Positions 3,411-5,692 of a stretch of 5,692 bases of DNA are shown piece by piece. Numbering within the stretch: the first letter of the stretch is position 1; each line of letters starts with the position of its first letter. The notes under the pieces were generated by a model. The model ran no database searches. It was given only the letters and a program-made list of their open reading frames with translations, and was not told where the DNA came from. The position numbers and the translations under genes are program-made. Source of the stretch: Candidatus Zixiibacteriota bacterium (GTDB lineage Bacteria > Zixibacteria > MSB-5A5 > GN15 > FEB-12); the NCBI GenBank assembly GCA_022564135.1, contig JADFLZ010000166.1, forward strand, positions 1-5,692, read 5' to 3'.

Positions 3411-5692
3411 GTGAAATTGGGTAATGATATTGCTGGAACTCGATGTTCGGAGTTCAAACTTTCAAAATCAATATTGATACTTTTTGCCACTGTATTTGTG
3501 GCATTTTTTGTTTCTGCTTCTACCCAGGCAGAAGAACCCTGTGATACTACAAAAGTGATAGGTAACTATTCTCTCCTGTTTGTAGGAGTTACATATGACT
3601 CTATTGCCGGCACATCAACCTGGGATTATGAACTCACTTGGAACGGTATCGCCCCAAGTTTGAGCCATTTCTCAATTGAATTATGTACACTGATAACCAA
3701 TTCGAATCTCATTTCTGCAGAACCAAGTGATGTCTCAATAGGTCCTGACGGGTCCACGGGACTGTATAGCATAAAGTGGGACAATATTGAAAACTTCCCG
3801 GCCGACACTGCAATAATTTTCAGTTTTACGCTTGACCAATTGTATGCGGTAGACCACGCCCAGTTTGCACCTAAGGCCGGCGTAAACTTCAATATTGCAA
3901 CTATTTGTGGTCCGTCGACAGATTGCGATATAATTGGAGATCCATGTGATAACAACCTTCCGCCGACAGCATCTTGCCCCTCTATTGACACTATATTTGT
4001 TTGTGATTTAAGTCAAATCTGCCTGCCTGGTTTCAACTGCAGTGACCCCGATGGCAATCTGGCCTCCTCTACTCTTTCAGGCGGCACTCTAAGTGGTGAC
4101 ACTGCCTGCTTCACTCCTGTTGTCGGTGATAATTTGCTGACTCTTATTTGCGTAGATTCCTGCAATGCGGCCGATACCTGTGAGACTACTATTCATGTTG
4201 TACTAAATTCAGCGCCAGTCGCGACCTGCCCTGCCGGAGATACTTTGTTTGTCTGCGATTTAAGCCAAATTTGTCTCCCCGGTTTCAGTTGCAACGATGC
4301 TGACGGCAACCTCGCCTCATCAATATTTTCAGGCGGCACTCTTAGCGGTGATACTGCCTGCTTTACTCCGGTTGAAGGTGACAATGTCTTAACTCTTATT
4401 TGTGTTGACGATTGTGGTGCAGCCGATACCTGCCAAACAATAATTCATGTTGTTCTAAATTCGGCGCCGGTGGCATCCTGTCCGCCCAGCGATACTATTT
4501 TTGTCTGTGACCTCAGTCAGATTTGCCTCCCTGGCTTCGCCTGCAGCGATGCTGATGGTAATATTGCATCATCAACTTTGACCGGCGGAACCCTGAGCGG
4601 TGATACGGCCTGCTTCACTCCTGTTGAAGGAGATAATACTCTAACACTTATATGTACTGATTCCTGCGGCGCAGCTGATACTTGCCGGACTACCATAACC
4701 GTAATATCAGGAGTGCCGCCGGAAATTACTTTAGCCGCATTTGACACCGTCATTACCTGCACTGTCGGCGACACAGTCTGCATTGACCTTGTGTTATTCG
4801 ATCCCGACAACGGCTTGTCCGGGACTTTCAGCCTTGGATATATAAACTTTGATGACAGCACTGCCTGCTTTGTCCCCGGTGACACCGGTGGTGTTTACTG
4901 CGGTACAGTCATTATCACCGACAGTTGCGGCTTGGCCGATACCGCCGAAGCCTGCATTTTTGTCATAGTAAATGGTCCTCCGGTGATAGAAGCTACCACT
5001 CGCGAATTGTTTTATGGGTGCGCCGGCGACAGCATATGTATTTCATATAATGTGACAGACCCTAACAACAATGTAGTCCTTGAAGAATTAGTATTCAATC
5101 CGGCAAATGCTGTCATTGACACCTCAAATAATACAGTTTGCCTGGTAGTGCCTAATTTGGGTTGCGTGAGTTTTATAATTAGAGCAACTGACGGCTGTGA
5201 TGTATTCGATGAGGACACTATAACGGTCTGCGTAATAGCACAGCCAGTCGCAACCTGTCCTGGCAATTTTTCGCAATTTGTTTGCGATCTTGGCCAAATT
5301 TGTGTCCCCGGATTTTCAGCACTGAATGCTGATACAGTTTACGTTATTGGTGGAACGCTTTCAGGCAATACCGTCTGTTTTACACCCCAAGACGGCAACA
5401 ACACTATAATATTGGTTGCCGAAAACGAATGCGGCGTTGATGTCTGCACAACAATAGTAAATGTTGACCTGAACAAGAATCCAAAGCCAGAATGCCCAGA
5501 CAGCAGAACAGTTACAGTCTGTACTCTCAATGACCCCATTTGCGTGAGTGGATTCAGCGTCTCTGATGATCAGGACATTAACTTGTTAATCTGTACTTTA
5601 AACGGTCAGCCGTTTGCTCTTTCTAATCCTTTCTGCTTTATGCCAGTCGCAGGAGCCAACATCTTCACACTGGTTTGTACTGACACCTGCGG
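3411..5692 (+). CDS. Secreted, cysteine-rich Ig/HYR-like tandem-repeat protein, C-terminus beyond the right edge
   Basis: The frame is open from GTG 3411 to the window end, giving 760 codons with no stop. Residues 1-40 form a long signal peptide with hydrophobic core at 20-35 and likely cleavage after TQA. Residues 44-183 are a beta-rich domain with a TWDYELTW motif (70-77), SLSHFSIELC (83-92) and GLYSIKWD (117-124). It recalls extracellular domains near the start of adhesin-like proteins, but I cannot name a family. From residue 184, seven tandem Ig-like units follow (starts 184, 268, 352, 435, 522, 611, 690; the last is cut). Each opens with a P-V-A-T-C-P-like edge and most contain an acidic DxDGN-type loop and an end like DSCGAADTC. 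About 54 cysteines occur in the mature part, and basic residues are extremely rare. It is probably a surface or extracellular structural or adhesive protein. No catalytic motif is seen, and the unseen C-terminus should carry any anchor or sorting signal. Its own strong promoter suggests a separate transcript. Confidence 0.88.
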   Translation, partial: MKLGNDIAGTRCSEFKLSKSILILFATVFVAFFVSASTQAEEPCDTTKVIGNYSLLFVGVTYDSIAGTSTWDYELTWNGIAPSLSHFSIELCTLITNSNLISAEPSDVSIGPDGSTGLYSIKWDNIENFPADTAIIFSFTLDQLYAVDHAQFAPKAGVNFNIATICGPSTDCDIIGDPCDNNLPPTASCPSIDTIFVCDLSQICLPGFNCSDPDGNLASSTLSGGTLSGDTACFTPVVGDNLLTLICVDSCNAADTCETTIHVVLNSAPVATCPAGDTLFVCDLSQICLPGFSCNDADGNLASSIFSGGTLSGDTACFTPVEGDNVLTLICVDDCGAADTCQTIIHVVLNSAPVASCPPSDTIFVCDLSQICLPGFACSDADGNIASSTLTGGTLSGDTACFTPVEGDNTLTLICTDSCGAADTCRTTITVISGVPPEITLAAFDTVITCTVGDTVCIDLVLFDPDNGLSGTFSLGYINFDDSTACFVPGDTGGVYCGTVIITDSCGLADTAEACIFVIVNGPPVIEATTRELFYGCAGDSICISYNVTDPNNNVVLEELVFNPANAVIDTSNNTVCLVVPNLGCVSFIIRATDGCDVFDEDTITVCVIAQPVATCPGNFSQFVCDLGQICVPGFSALNADTVYVIGGTLSGNTVCFTPQDGNNTIILVAENECGVDVCTTIVNVDLNKNPKPECPDSRTVTVCTLNDPICVSGFSVSDDQDINLLICTLNGQPFALSNPFCFMPVAGANIFTLVCTDTC
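3960..5692 (+). repeat. Seven coding tandem repeats (Ig/HYR-like units)
   Basis: Unit boundaries, placed at the residue before the conserved Pro, are R1 3960-4211, R2 4212-4463, R3 4464-4712, R4 4713-4973, R5 4974-5240, R6 5241-5477 and R7 5478 to the edge. R1 and R2 are exactly 252 bp and R3 is 249 bp; these three are nearly identical in protein, sharing DLSQICLPGF and GDTACFTPV. R4 and R5 are longer (261 and 267 bp) and diverged in the same manner. R6 (237 bp) and R7 return to the R1 type, with VCDLGQICVPGF and VCTLNDPICVSGF. Cysteines per unit are 8, 8, 8, 6, 6, 6 and 7 so far. Confidence 0.9.

Noticed and set aside
3960..4712. Direct repeats of about 252 bp as a CRISPR, satellite or mobile-element repeat
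   Set aside because: The period is a multiple of three, the frame is kept, and differences in the shared core are silent, so these are coding repeats. No spacers, terminal inverted repeats or transposase are present.
3626..5539. Several antisense open frames of 63-122 codons opposite the repeat gene
   Set aside because: They are shadows of the plus-strand frame. Two of them share the same start because they lie opposite repeated DNA; none has a family match, a ribosome binding site or a sensible protein composition, whereas the plus frame is open for 760 codons with a signal peptide and regular repeats.
2559..5692. Functional link between the bacilliredoxin and the cysteine-rich repeat protein
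   Set aside because: The first is cytoplasmic without a signal peptide and the second is exported and has its own strong promoter 178 bp past the bacilliredoxin stop; proximity alone is not evidence.

Overview
The window looks like chromosomal DNA of an uncultured, environmental FCB-group bacterium. The best guess is candidate division Zixibacteria. The taxonomic call is an inference from recalled style: a secreted enzyme ending in a two-repeat dockerin-like tail with an NILDLT core, a cysteine-rich secreted Ig-like repeat protein, and moderate G+C. No marker gene confirms it, and there is no sign of phage, transposon, CRISPR, tRNA or rRNA.

Layout. On the minus strand (1-2404) lie two co-oriented genes for exported proteins. 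The first in transcription order is a secreted PQQ-dependent sugar dehydrogenase (GSDH/YliI type) with a C-terminal dockerin-like tail. It is followed 65 bp later by an unrecognised protein that runs off the left edge (917 down to 1), with a signal peptide, a beta-rich extracytoplasmic part and at least one membrane segment. A divergent intergenic region (2405-2558) holds back-to-back candidate promoters. On the plus strand, 2559-3038 encodes a BrxA/BrxB-family bacilliredoxin, a cytoplasmic thiol-redox protein with an intact Cys-Gly-Cys site.

After a 372-bp gap, the right part (3411 to the end) is one long open frame with a GTG start and no stop. It encodes at least 760 residues: a signal peptide, an N-terminal beta domain, and seven tandem Ig/HYR-like repeats of 79-89 residues. 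These are very rich in cysteine and nearly free of lysine and arginine. A perfect sigma70-type promoter (TTGACA, 16-bp spacer, TATAAT) lies about 165 bp upstream of its GTG, which implies a leader of about 160 nt with hairpins near the ribosome binding site.

How the parts fit. Three of the four genes encode exported proteins, so the theme is the cell surface or secretome. The bacilliredoxin is cytoplasmic and is probably only a neighbour. The most unusual element is the cysteine-rich repeat protein. Its cysteines are gained and lost in pairs between repeats, which allows a disulfide pattern to be predicted from the sequence alone.
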